A stretch of DNA of 5,728 nucleotides, from positions 1-5,728 of the forward strand of contig JAOUPW010000153.1 in NCBI GenBank assembly GCA_029879665.1, written 5' to 3'. A program made the position numbers and the translations under genes. This document shows, one piece after another, positions 1 to 5,728 of the stretch; positions within the stretch are counted from its first letter, which is position 1; each line of letters starts with the position of its first letter. This DNA comes from Rhodospirillales bacterium. Lineage in GTDB: Bacteria; Pseudomonadota; Alphaproteobacteria; Rhodospirillales; JAOUPW01. The notes under the pieces were generated by a model that was given only the letters and a program-made list of their open reading frames with translations, was not told where the DNA came from and did no database searches.

Positions 1-489
1 GACCGCGTCGACGACGCCCTTCACGCAACCCGGGCTGCGGTCGAGGAAGGCATTGTTCTCGGCGGCGGTGTCGCGCTGCTGTATTCGATCAAGGCGCTGA
101 ATAAGGTCGTTCCCGACAACGACGATCAGAAAGTGGGCGTCGATATCGTCCGCCGCGCCCTTCAGGCGCCGGTTCGTCAGATCGCGGAAAACGCCGGTTT
201 CGACGGCGCCGTGATTGCTGGCAAGCTGCTTGAAGCCAAAGATGCCAACCTGGGCTTCGATGCTCAAAACGGTAAGTACACCGACTTGATCAAGGCCGGT
301 ATCATTGACCCGACCAAGGTCGTGCGCACTGCACTGCAGGACGCATCCTCCATCGCCGGGCTGCTGATCACCACCGAGGCCATGGTTGCCGACGTACCGG
401 AAAAGAAAGACGGCGGCGGCATGGGCGGCGGCGACATGGGCGGCATGGGCGGCGGCATGGGCGGCATGGGCGGCGGCATGGGCTTCTAA
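1..489 (+). CDS. groL: 60 kDa chaperonin GroEL, C-terminal part (5' end outside window)
   Basis: This is the C-terminal 162 residues of the ATP-dependent cytosolic chaperonin that, with GroES, encloses and folds non-native proteins in a double heptameric ring. Reading is open from base 1 in frame 1, so the gene starts upstream; the GTG at 133 is an internal Val codon. The opening residues [13 protein letters not shown] match E. coli GroEL from about residue 394, and the Asp at codon 5 corresponds to catalytic Asp398. The GGG at codons 21-23 matches the nucleotide-binding glycines at 414-416. The Asp in GIIDPTKV (codon 103) matches Asp495, and [11 protein letters not shown] is the conserved end of the equatorial domain. 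The protein ends in a flexible Gly/Met tail (codons 138-162) finishing in GMGF. groES would be expected upstream, outside the window. A terminator follows 34 bases after the stop. The identification is firm; which paralogue it is, if there are several, cannot be told. Confidence 0.98.
   Translation, partial: DRVDDALHATRAAVEEGIVLGGGVALLYSIKALNKVVPDNDDQKVGVDIVRRALQAPVRQIAENAGFDGAVIAGKLLEAKDANLGFDAQNGKYTDLIKAGIIDPTKVVRTALQDASSIAGLLITTEAMVADVPEKKDGGGMGGGDMGGMGGGMGGMGGGMGF
436..483 (+). repeat. 21-bp tandem repeat encoding the GroEL Gly-Gly-Met tail
   Basis: Two exact head-to-tail copies of a 21-bp unit (436-456 and 457-477) are followed by six more bases of a third copy (478-483). Each unit encodes MGGMGGG. 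A related imperfect stretch, with a GAC (Asp) codon at 433-435, precedes them. The repeat is in frame, so gain or loss of a unit would change tail length by seven residues without a frameshift. Gly/Met-rich tails are normal for GroEL; the exact DNA repetition is what is directly seen here. Confidence 0.85.
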
Positions 490-522
490 GTCCACCGTTC
501 ATATCTCTCTGCCTTCTACGTC

Positions 523-557
523 AGGGGCCGCATCTTCGGATGCGGCCCCTTAATTTT
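523..557 (+). terminator. Intrinsic (rho-independent) terminator of the groE transcript
   Basis: A perfect 12-bp inverted repeat (523-534 pairing with 539-550) closes on the tetraloop TTCG, giving the extra-stable C(UUCG)G hairpin. Nine of the twelve pairs are G-C. The run TTAATTTT follows at 550-557. The T-rich side lies only to the right, so it should act on rightward transcription from groL. It begins 34 bases past the groL stop and separates groL from the downstream membrane-protein gene. Confidence 0.92.
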
Positions 558-565
558 GCCGATCC

Positions 566-594
566 TTGACAACCTGCCCCGTAGACAGAATAAA
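566..594 (+). promoter_or_regulatory. Candidate sigma70-type promoter for the membrane-protein gene
   Basis: A perfect -35 hexamer TTGACA (566-571) is followed, after a 17-bp spacer, by AATAAA (589-594), which matches the TATAAT consensus at four of six positions. It sits directly after the groL terminator and before the ATG at 603, where a promoter is needed. The predicted transcription start is about 600-602, so the mRNA would have almost no 5' leader. The -35 and spacing are strong and the -10 is moderate; activity is inferred. Confidence 0.55.
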
Positions 595-602
595 CAAGGC
601 TC

Positions 603-2432
603 ATGACTTCCTTTCCCGACTATTTTATCAGCGGCGGCGGCCAGCTTCTTTCCCTGGCCACCGTCGCCGTTATCTGGCTGACCTTCGCCGCCCTGGGCGC
701 GCTCATTGCCGGTCGCGACCGTGTCCGCGATGTCGACCCTTTGTTCGGCTGGGCGCTGGTCTGTCTTGTCTTCACCCTTATGGGCGTCTTTACCGCCCTG
801 ACCTTTACCGTCATCGCCATGGCACTGGGCGGGACTGCGGCGGCGGCGGCGGTGATCGTGATCCGGCGCGATGGCGGATTGTTGAGCGCGGGCGCGGTAA
901 AAATTATCCTGCTGGGCGCGCCATTGTTCTTAATGGTCTCGGCCATGGCCGCGTCCCAATGGGACGAGTTTTCCCACTGGCTGCCGAGCATCCGCTTTCT
1001 ACTTGAAAGCGACGGCTTTCCGGCGCGGAATAATGTCTTCACCGGCGGCAGCTTTCCCGCCTATCCCTACAACTGGCCGCTGGCGTCCTATCTCGCCGGG
1101 CGTCTGGGCGGCGGCCTGATCGAAAACACCGGCGGAATTTTCAACATTCTGCTGCTCTTTACCTTCGGCCTTCTCATCGTGCGCCTGATCCGTGGCATCC
1201 TGAACCTTGACCAAGACGCCGTTCCCGGATGGGGACTGGTGGCCTTGGGCGGACTGGCGGCGACGCTGTTCAATCCTACGTTTACGCAGAAAGTTGTACT
1301 GACGGCTTATGCCGATACCTCCAGTGCCGTTGCCTTGGGCGCCGCCGCCGTTCTCGGCTGGTTCATGCTCGAAGCCCTGGCCGGTGGTCGCGCGAAAGAA
1401 GCGTATCGGCTTTCCTGGCAGGCCGGCCTTATGCTGATGTTGCTGATCAACCTCAAGCAGGCCAACTTGGTGTTATGCGTGATCCTGATCGGATCTCTGG
1501 TACTGGTGGCGCTGCGCGATCCTGACATTCACATCAAAGAATCCTGGAAGCTGCTGGCTGGCCTTATTCTGCCGCCGTTGGTCATCTATGCCGCTTGGCG
1601 CTATCACGTCGCCACGGAACTAAGCGGACAGGAATTCCGGTTCCGGCCATTCGCCGACTGGCACCTTGCGATCATTCCCCAAGTGCTGTGGAAGATGCTG
1701 ACGGTCCTGGCCAAGAAAGGGCTGTATCTGGGCATCATGGTTCTCGCCACCCTATTCGCGATCCGGGGGCTGATCCGGTTTCGCACCGGCTTCGACCGGA
1801 TGGCGATCATCGCCGGTTTTGCCTTCATCGGCTATAACGCCTTTCTGTTCCTTACCTACATCGCCTCCTTCGGTCCCAACGACGCCCTCCGTGCGGCTTC
1901 ATTGTGGCGTTACAACATGCACCTGGGGCTGATCGCCGTTGCCTTCGCCGCCTATGGCCTGGCCATGTTGTGGCGAACAAAATTGGCGCCGCGCATGCCA
2001 GAAAAGCCGCTGGCCTGGATCAGCGTCCTACTGATTCTTATCGTGCCTGTAATCTTCGCCAAAAAAATCCGCTTCGACCTGGAAGAACCCAAGCCCCACT
2101 ACCGCGCCGTCGCCGTCAAACTCGATTCGATCCTGCCCGAAGGCAGCCGGTTCTTTGTGCTCGACCCCCGGGGCAACGGCGAGTCCGGCATCATCACCCG
2201 TTTCGATCTTGGACCGAGCCGTACCTTCGTGGGCAAACTCGCTGCTTTTGATGCGATTTCAACCGAACTCATCCGAACGGTATTCAAATCAAAATTCGAT
2301 TACCTGTTGGTTCATTCCATCAGTCCTTCGGTAATCGAAGCCCTCGACCTGCCGCTCAAGGAACGGACGTCCTATCTGCTGGTCAGGGACGGAACGGCAT
2401 GGCGGATCACCAACTCCTGGCCGTATCCTTAA
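603..2432 (+). CDS. Polytopic membrane protein, probable GT-C-fold glycosyltransferase
   Basis: This 609-residue protein has about 14 hydrophobic segments, near residues 14-36, 48-66, 69-87, 99-117, 178-198, 209-226, 238-259, 272-286, 289-304, 316-332, 372-390, 399-420, 439-457 and 469-485. A soluble domain follows at about 490-609. Basic residues (R38-R42, RR88-89, R194/R197, RFR392-394, RTK458-460) fit a positive-inside layout that puts WDEFSHW (120-126), FPAYPYNWPL (151-160), WRYNMH (435-440) and the C-terminal domain in the periplasm. GT-C enzymes carry acidic catalytic residues in an early periplasmic loop, so D121/E122 are the candidates; such enzymes move sugars from polyprenyl-phosphate donors to lipids, glycans or proteins. 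ATG 603 is the first start after an in-frame stop (591-593) and keeps the first membrane segment whole. An AAGG (596-599) lies only 3 nt before it, too close for a good ribosome site. The membrane topology is secure, the GT-C assignment is moderate, and donor and acceptor are unknown. Confidence 0.8.
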   Translation: MTSFPDYFISGGGQLLSLATVAVIWLTFAALGALIAGRDRVRDVDPLFGWALVCLVFTLMGVFTALTFTVIAMALGGTAAAAAVIVIRRDGGLLSAGAVKIILLGAPLFLMVSAMAASQWDEFSHWLPSIRFLLESDGFPARNNVFTGGSFPAYPYNWPLASYLAGRLGGGLIENTGGIFNILLLFTFGLLIVRLIRGILNLDQDAVPGWGLVALGGLAATLFNPTFTQKVVLTAYADTSSAVALGAAAVLGWFMLEALAGGRAKEAYRLSWQAGLMLMLLINLKQANLVLCVILIGSLVLVALRDPDIHIKESWKLLAGLILPPLVIYAAWRYHVATELSGQEFRFRPFADWHLAIIPQVLWKMLTVLAKKGLYLGIMVLATLFAIRGLIRFRTGFDRMAIIAGFAFIGYNAFLFLTYIASFGPNDALRAASLWRYNMHLGLIAVAFAAYGLAMLWRTKLAPRMPEKPLAWISVLLILIVPVIFAKKIRFDLEEPKPHYRAVAVKLDSILPEGSRFFVLDPRGNGESGIITRFDLGPSRTFVGKLAAFDAISTELIRTVFKSKFDYLLVHSISPSVIEALDLPLKERTSYLLVRDGTAWRITNSWPYP

Positions 2433-2435
2433 AGG

Positions 2436-3314
2436 TTATTCCGGATCGATCGCCTTGATCAGGGCCGAATGATCCAGGTCGCCGTACCCCTTTTCCATCA
2501 GCCCTTCATAAAGTTTCTTGCCCAGCGCGGTGGCGGGCAGCTCGAGCCCGAATTCCGCGGCCAGCATCAACGCCTGGCTCATGTCCTTGTGCTGGGTGGT
2601 GATACGGGCACCGGGGGTGAAATTGCCGTCGATCATACGCTGGCCGTGAACTTCCAGGATTTTTGAATCGGCAAAGCCGCCTTTCAGCGCCTCGCGCACC
2701 CGGGCGGGATCGGCGCCGGCGTGCTTGGCCAGCGACAGGGCTTCCGCCACTGCGCCGATGTTGAGGCCGACGATCACCTGGTTGGCGGCTTTCGCCACCT
2801 GCCCGGTGCCGACCTCGCCGATCCGGGTGGCGCGGCTGCCAAGCACATCAAACACAGGCAACGCGCGCTGGAACGATTCTTCCGAGCCGCCCACCATGAT
2901 GGTCAGCGTCGCCGCTTCCGCGCCGGGGGTGCCGCCGGATACCGGCGCATCCATGAAATGCCCGCCCTTGGCCTTGACCGCATCGGCCATGCGCCGGGCG
3001 CTGGCGGCCAGGGTCGTGCCCATGTCGATGATCAGGGCGCCGGCGCGCAAACCTGCGACGATGCCGTGTTCGCCGATGACCACCTGTTCCGCCGTTTCCG
3101 TATTGGTGGTCATGACAATAACGGTGTCGCATTTTGACGCCACTTCGGCGGGCGACGCCGCCGGGATCATGCCTTCGCCCGCCAGCTCGTCGACGACGCC
3201 CCGCGAGCGGTTGCAAATGACCACGGTGGCGCCCGCGTTTTTAAGGTTGCGCGCCATGGGCCTGCCCATCAGGCCGAGGCCGATGAACCCAATGATTTTT
3301 CCATCAAGCGACAT
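2436..3314 (-). CDS. NAD(P)-dependent beta-hydroxyacid dehydrogenase (GarR / 3-hydroxyisobutyrate dehydrogenase family)
   Basis: This 292-residue cytosolic oxidoreductase has the usual length for its family, whose members interconvert small 3-hydroxyacids and semialdehydes, such as tartronate semialdehyde/glycerate or 3-hydroxyisobutyrate. The N-terminal Rossmann motif is GLGLMG (12-17). The substrate loop is DAPVSGGTPG (122-131). GQVAKAAN (171-178) holds the expected catalytic Lys175 and substrate-binding Asn178, and HKDM (242-245) is the C-terminal signature. The sequence GGFADSKILE...NFTPGARI resembles E. coli GarR closely. The residues after the second strand are N35-R36-S37 rather than an Asp, which suggests NADPH preference. 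I chose ATG 3314 because GGAG lies 8 nt upstream and the Rossmann fold begins right after it. A longer reading from 3392 adds 26 unlike residues inside the helicase gene. It lies 40 nt downstream of the helicase, so co-transcription is likely. The family is certain; the exact substrate is not. Confidence 0.94.
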   Translation of the reverse strand: MSLDGKIIGFIGLGLMGRPMARNLKNAGATVVICNRSRGVVDELAGEGMIPAASPAEVASKCDTVIVMTTNTETAEQVVIGEHGIVAGLRAGALIIDMGTTLAASARRMADAVKAKGGHFMDAPVSGGTPGAEAATLTIMVGGSEESFQRALPVFDVLGSRATRIGEVGTGQVAKAANQVIVGLNIGAVAEALSLAKHAGADPARVREALKGGFADSKILEVHGQRMIDGNFTPGARITTQHKDMSQALMLAAEFGLELPATALGKKLYEGLMEKGYGDLDHSALIKAIDPE

Positions 3315-3322
3315 GGATTTTG

Positions 3323-3326
3323 CTCC
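3323..3326 (-). promoter_or_regulatory. Ribosome binding site that fixes the dehydrogenase start
   Basis: On the minus strand GGAG lies 8 nt before ATG 3314, in the 40-nt gap after the helicase stop. It supports the 292-residue start over the longer reading that would begin at 3392 inside the helicase gene. Confidence 0.75.
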
Positions 3327-3354
3327 GGCTATCTTCGATCTTAAAACTTTAGCA

Positions 3355-5728
3355 TCATTCACCGCCGGCCAGAAACGAACGCGTAATCGCACAGGCGTCT
3401 TTCAATCCCGTACGCACCACTTCGATGCCTTCGGGAAAAGCGCCCAGCAGCCGCGACGGCAGCCCCCGATCCAGCATCACGAATACCCCGCGATCGGTTT
3501 CGCGCCGGATCAGTCGGCCGTAGGCCTGTTTCAGTTTCAGGCGCGTCATCATTTCATCATAGGCGCGCCCCCCGAAGGCTTCGCGGCGGGCCTTGTGCAG
3601 GATATCGGGACGCGGCCACGGCACCCGGTCGAAGACGATCAGCCGCAATGAATTTCCCGGCACATCCACCCCGTCGCGAACGGCATCGGTGCCCAACAGA
3701 CAGGTATTTTCCTCGGCACGGAAAATGTCGATCAGGGTGCCCGTGTCCAGCGTGTCCACATGCTGGGCCAACAGCGGCAGACCTGCGGCTTCGAGAGGAC
3801 CGGCAATTCGTTCATGGACCGCGCGAAGGCGGGAAATGGCGGTAAACAATCCCAGCGCCCCGCCGCCGGCGGCCAGAAACAAATCCCGGAACGCGGCGGA
3901 AACCTGCCCCGGGCTGGTGCGGGTGACGTCGCCGACCACCAGAACCCGGGTTTGTTCCGCATAATTAAAGGGCGACGGTTCGGCGATGCGGATCACCGGA
4001 CTGGCGAGATGGCGGGCGCCGGTCAGAGCTTCGGCGGCAATCCAGTCGGCTTCTTCATCGCCGGAATGGTCCCTGAGCGTTGCCGAGGTCACCAGAACCC
4101 CGTGCGCCGGTTCGACCACCGTTTTCGCGAAAGGAAGGGTTGGGTCGATCCAGTGGCGGTGCAGACCGTAATCAAAGTCGCGTCCGCCCCTGCGTTCAAC
4201 ACTCAGCCAGTCCACGAATTCGGGCGGTGTTTCGGCGCAAAGGGAGGACAACATGCCGCGCCAGGCGTTCACCGGCTGGATGGCGCGGCGTTCCAGACTG
4301 CGTCCCATGGCATCGAGGCGCTGGCGCTGGGTAGTTTCCAGATCACTGCCTTCTTCTTCCAGCACCCTGGACAGGGCCTTGCGCAAATCGCCCAACGGTC
4401 GGGACAGGGCGGCCAACTCCGTTTCCAAGGCCTTGGCGGCATCTTCCAAACCGGGAACCGGCGGATGGGTGTGCGCTTCCAGATCGTAACCGTTGTTCGG
4501 ATTTTCCTCGCGGGCGTAGACCTGGCCCCGGACCAGCAGGAAAAACGCCTCCGCCGGCCCTTCGGGAGATTCCCCCTGGAGGCGCTGGCGCCAGCCCGGC
4601 GCGGGCAAGCAGCGGGCGGCATGACGGACTTCGCTTAACGCCTTGAGGCCGTTTGCACTGTTGGCGATCAGATCCTCGATCCGGGTTTTCAATCCCCGCG
4701 AACGCGAACGCCCGCTCCCTTCGGCGCCCAGGATCCAGCGCCTGAGGTCTGTGGTTTCCCATCCTGAAAGATGAGCGGAAAAAGCCCCATCGGCGGCATT
4801 GAACAGGTGATGGCCTTCATCGAAGACGAAACGCACCGGAACCGTGTTGTCTTCACCCATAGGGCCGGCGGCCCCGGTGGCATTGGCGGCCGCCTGCACC
4901 ATGACCAGGGCATGGTTGCCGATCACCGTCTGCGCGCGCCGGGCGCGGCGAATGGTTCGTTCAATAAAACATTTCTTGTAATGTGTGCAGGCCGAATAGA
5001 TGCATTCGCCCCGGGTATCGGTGAGATCGATGGTCAGGGTGCTGCCAAGAACGCCGACAAGCCAGGCGGGAAAGTCGCCGCCGACCATGTCGCCGTCCCG
5101 GGTTGCCAGCGCCCAGCGCGCCATCAGGCCCAAAGCAACGGCGTCATCGCCGGGCGATGCGGTCAACCGGCCCAGGGCTTCGTCGAAATTAAGCAGGCAA
5201 AAATAATTTTCCCGGCCCTTGCGTACGACCACCTTCTTCGCCTTTTCATCCGGGTCGGGATGAAGCCGGTCGGCCTCCGCGTCCAGTTGGCGTTGCAGGT
5301 TTCGGGTAAAGGTGCTGATCCAGACGGTGCCCTTGTTCTTTTCGCTCCACACACTGGCCGGCGCTAAATATCCAAGCGTCTTTCCGACGCCGGTGCCGGC
5401 TTCGGCGAGGACGAAACAAGGCTCGCCTTCCCGTTGGCGCGGAGCAAAAGCCTGGGCGACGCCGGCGGCGTAATCTGCCTGGGAGGGGCGCTCTTCGGCG
5501 GCGTGGCCCAACAGGGCGCGCAGACGGTCACGGGCTTCGTCGGCGGTGACCGGCTCACAGCCCGGCGGCGGTTCGGGCGGGCGCTCTTCCCATTCGTCCA
5601 TGCGGTTCCAGATTCTGAACCCATCCAGGGACCCGCCCCGGGAATCCGGAGCGGAGTCCTTCGCCGTTCCTCCCAGGGCCGCCAGCACCGCCCGCCCCCA
5701 GGACCAGCCGCCCCGGTCCATGATCCGG
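3355..5728 (-). CDS. DinG/XPD-type iron-sulfur ATP-dependent DNA helicase (N-terminus outside window)
   Basis: This is a superfamily 2 helicase of the DinG/XPD group; these enzymes unwind DNA 5' to 3' and act in repair and in clearing replication blocks. Counting from the Met at 5721: Q81 in RPSQADY is a Q-motif candidate; EAGTGVGKT (107-115) is Walker A; DEGHH (301-305) is motif II, a DEAH variant; VTSAT (544-548) is motif III-like; GTDAVRDGVDVPG (677-689) is motif V; and QAYGRLIRR (732-740) is motif VI with its arginines. Cys175, 240, 245 and 251 form the Fe-S site, with the same 5 and 6 spacing as the last three of E. coli DinG (C194, C199, C205). About 215 residues between motifs II and III would form the arch domain. 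The frame stays open through 5728. Related alphaproteobacterial proteins, as I recall them, have 100 or more residues before a similar RGGW..G.AVLAALG segment, so Met 5721 is probably internal. The dehydrogenase follows 40 nt downstream. Confidence 0.93.
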   Translation of the reverse strand, partial: RIMDRGGWSWGRAVLAALGGTAKDSAPDSRGGSLDGFRIWNRMDEWEERPPEPPPGCEPVTADEARDRLRALLGHAAEERPSQADYAAGVAQAFAPRQREGEPCFVLAEAGTGVGKTLGYLAPASVWSEKNKGTVWISTFTRNLQRQLDAEADRLHPDPDEKAKKVVVRKGRENYFCLLNFDEALGRLTASPGDDAVALGLMARWALATRDGDMVGGDFPAWLVGVLGSTLTIDLTDTRGECIYSACTHYKKCFIERTIRRARRAQTVIGNHALVMVQAAANATGAAGPMGEDNTVPVRFVFDEGHHLFNAADGAFSAHLSGWETTDLRRWILGAEGSGRSRSRGLKTRIEDLIANSANGLKALSEVRHAARCLPAPGWRQRLQGESPEGPAEAFFLLVRGQVYAREENPNNGYDLEAHTHPPVPGLEDAAKALETELAALSRPLGDLRKALSRVLEEEGSDLETTQRQRLDAMGRSLERRAIQPVNAWRGMLSSLCAETPPEFVDWLSVERRGGRDFDYGLHRHWIDPTLPFAKTVVEPAHGVLVTSATLRDHSGDEEADWIAAEALTGARHLASPVIRIAEPSPFNYAEQTRVLVVGDVTRTSPGQVSAAFRDLFLAAGGGALGLFTAISRLRAVHERIAGPLEAAGLPLLAQHVDTLDTGTLIDIFRAEENTCLLGTDAVRDGVDVPGNSLRLIVFDRVPWPRPDILHKARREAFGGRAYDEMMTRLKLKQAYGRLIRRETDRGVFVMLDRGLPSRLLGAFPEGIEVVRTGLKDACAITRSFLAGGE

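Noticed and set aside
412..486. GGC/ATG-rich repetitive stretch as a possible CRISPR or regulatory repeat
   Set aside because: It is in frame within groL, has no spacers and encodes the known GroEL Gly/Met tail.
566..1006. 146-codon + frame beginning with TTG in the promoter region
   Set aside because: It overlaps the membrane-protein gene in another frame, its product is Arg-rich and domainless, and its start coincides with the -35 hexamer.
2444..2451. GATCGATC palindrome near the convergent stops as a protein-binding site
   Set aside because: It lies inside the dehydrogenase codons for Ile-Asp near the C-terminus; an 8-bp palindrome alone in GC-rich DNA is not enough evidence.
3315..3392. 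Longer N-terminus for the dehydrogenase, starting at 3392
   Set aside because: The extra 26 residues are Arg/Val-rich, overlap the helicase C-terminus and precede a good GGAG plus ATG start at 3314 that matches the family's normal N-terminus.
2725..3651. 308-codon open frame on the + strand across the dehydrogenase and helicase ends
   Set aside because: It is antisense to two genes with clear family motifs. Its sequence is low-complexity and Pro/Ala/Arg/Ser-rich, as expected of a GC-rich shadow frame, and it matches no family I know.
3760..4638. 292-codon open frame on the + strand antisense to the helicase
   Set aside because: It is a mirror of the helicase arch and motor region. The composition is Gly/Gln/Arg-rich without domains, and no independent ribosome site or promoter was seen.

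Overview
This window is GC-rich, densely coded chromosomal DNA that looks alphaproteobacterial, most likely Rhodospirillales-like. That is a judgement from protein resemblance (the GroEL tail, and a DinG-type helicase of the form I associate with that group), not from a search. I see no mobile element, CRISPR array, tRNA or rRNA.

Layout. Bases 1-489 (+) are the last 162 codons of groL, ending in a Gly/Gly/Met tail that is partly encoded by a 21-bp tandem repeat. A strong intrinsic terminator with a UUCG tetraloop (523-557) closes the groE transcript. A sigma70-type promoter candidate (566-594) follows and appears to drive a 609-residue polytopic membrane protein (603-2432, +). This protein looks like a GT-C-fold glycosyltransferase with about 14 membrane segments and a C-terminal soluble domain. 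Three bases beyond its stop codon lies the stop codon of a convergent gene on the minus strand. That minus-strand unit consists of a DinG/XPD-type iron-sulfur helicase (3355 to beyond the right edge), then, 40 nt downstream, a beta-hydroxyacid dehydrogenase of the GarR/3-hydroxyisobutyrate dehydrogenase type (2436-3314).

Function. GroEL folds proteins, the membrane protein probably transfers a sugar from a lipid carrier on the periplasmic side, the helicase belongs to DNA repair or replication support, and the dehydrogenase reduces or oxidises a small 3-hydroxyacid. I see no shared pathway. The helicase and dehydrogenase may be co-transcribed, but their functions do not obviously connect.

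I found no convincing new multi-gene system. The points most worth a second look are the family and role of the WDEFSHW membrane protein, the very short or absent 5' leader predicted for its mRNA, and the missing N-terminus of the helicase, which should lie upstream of the window.
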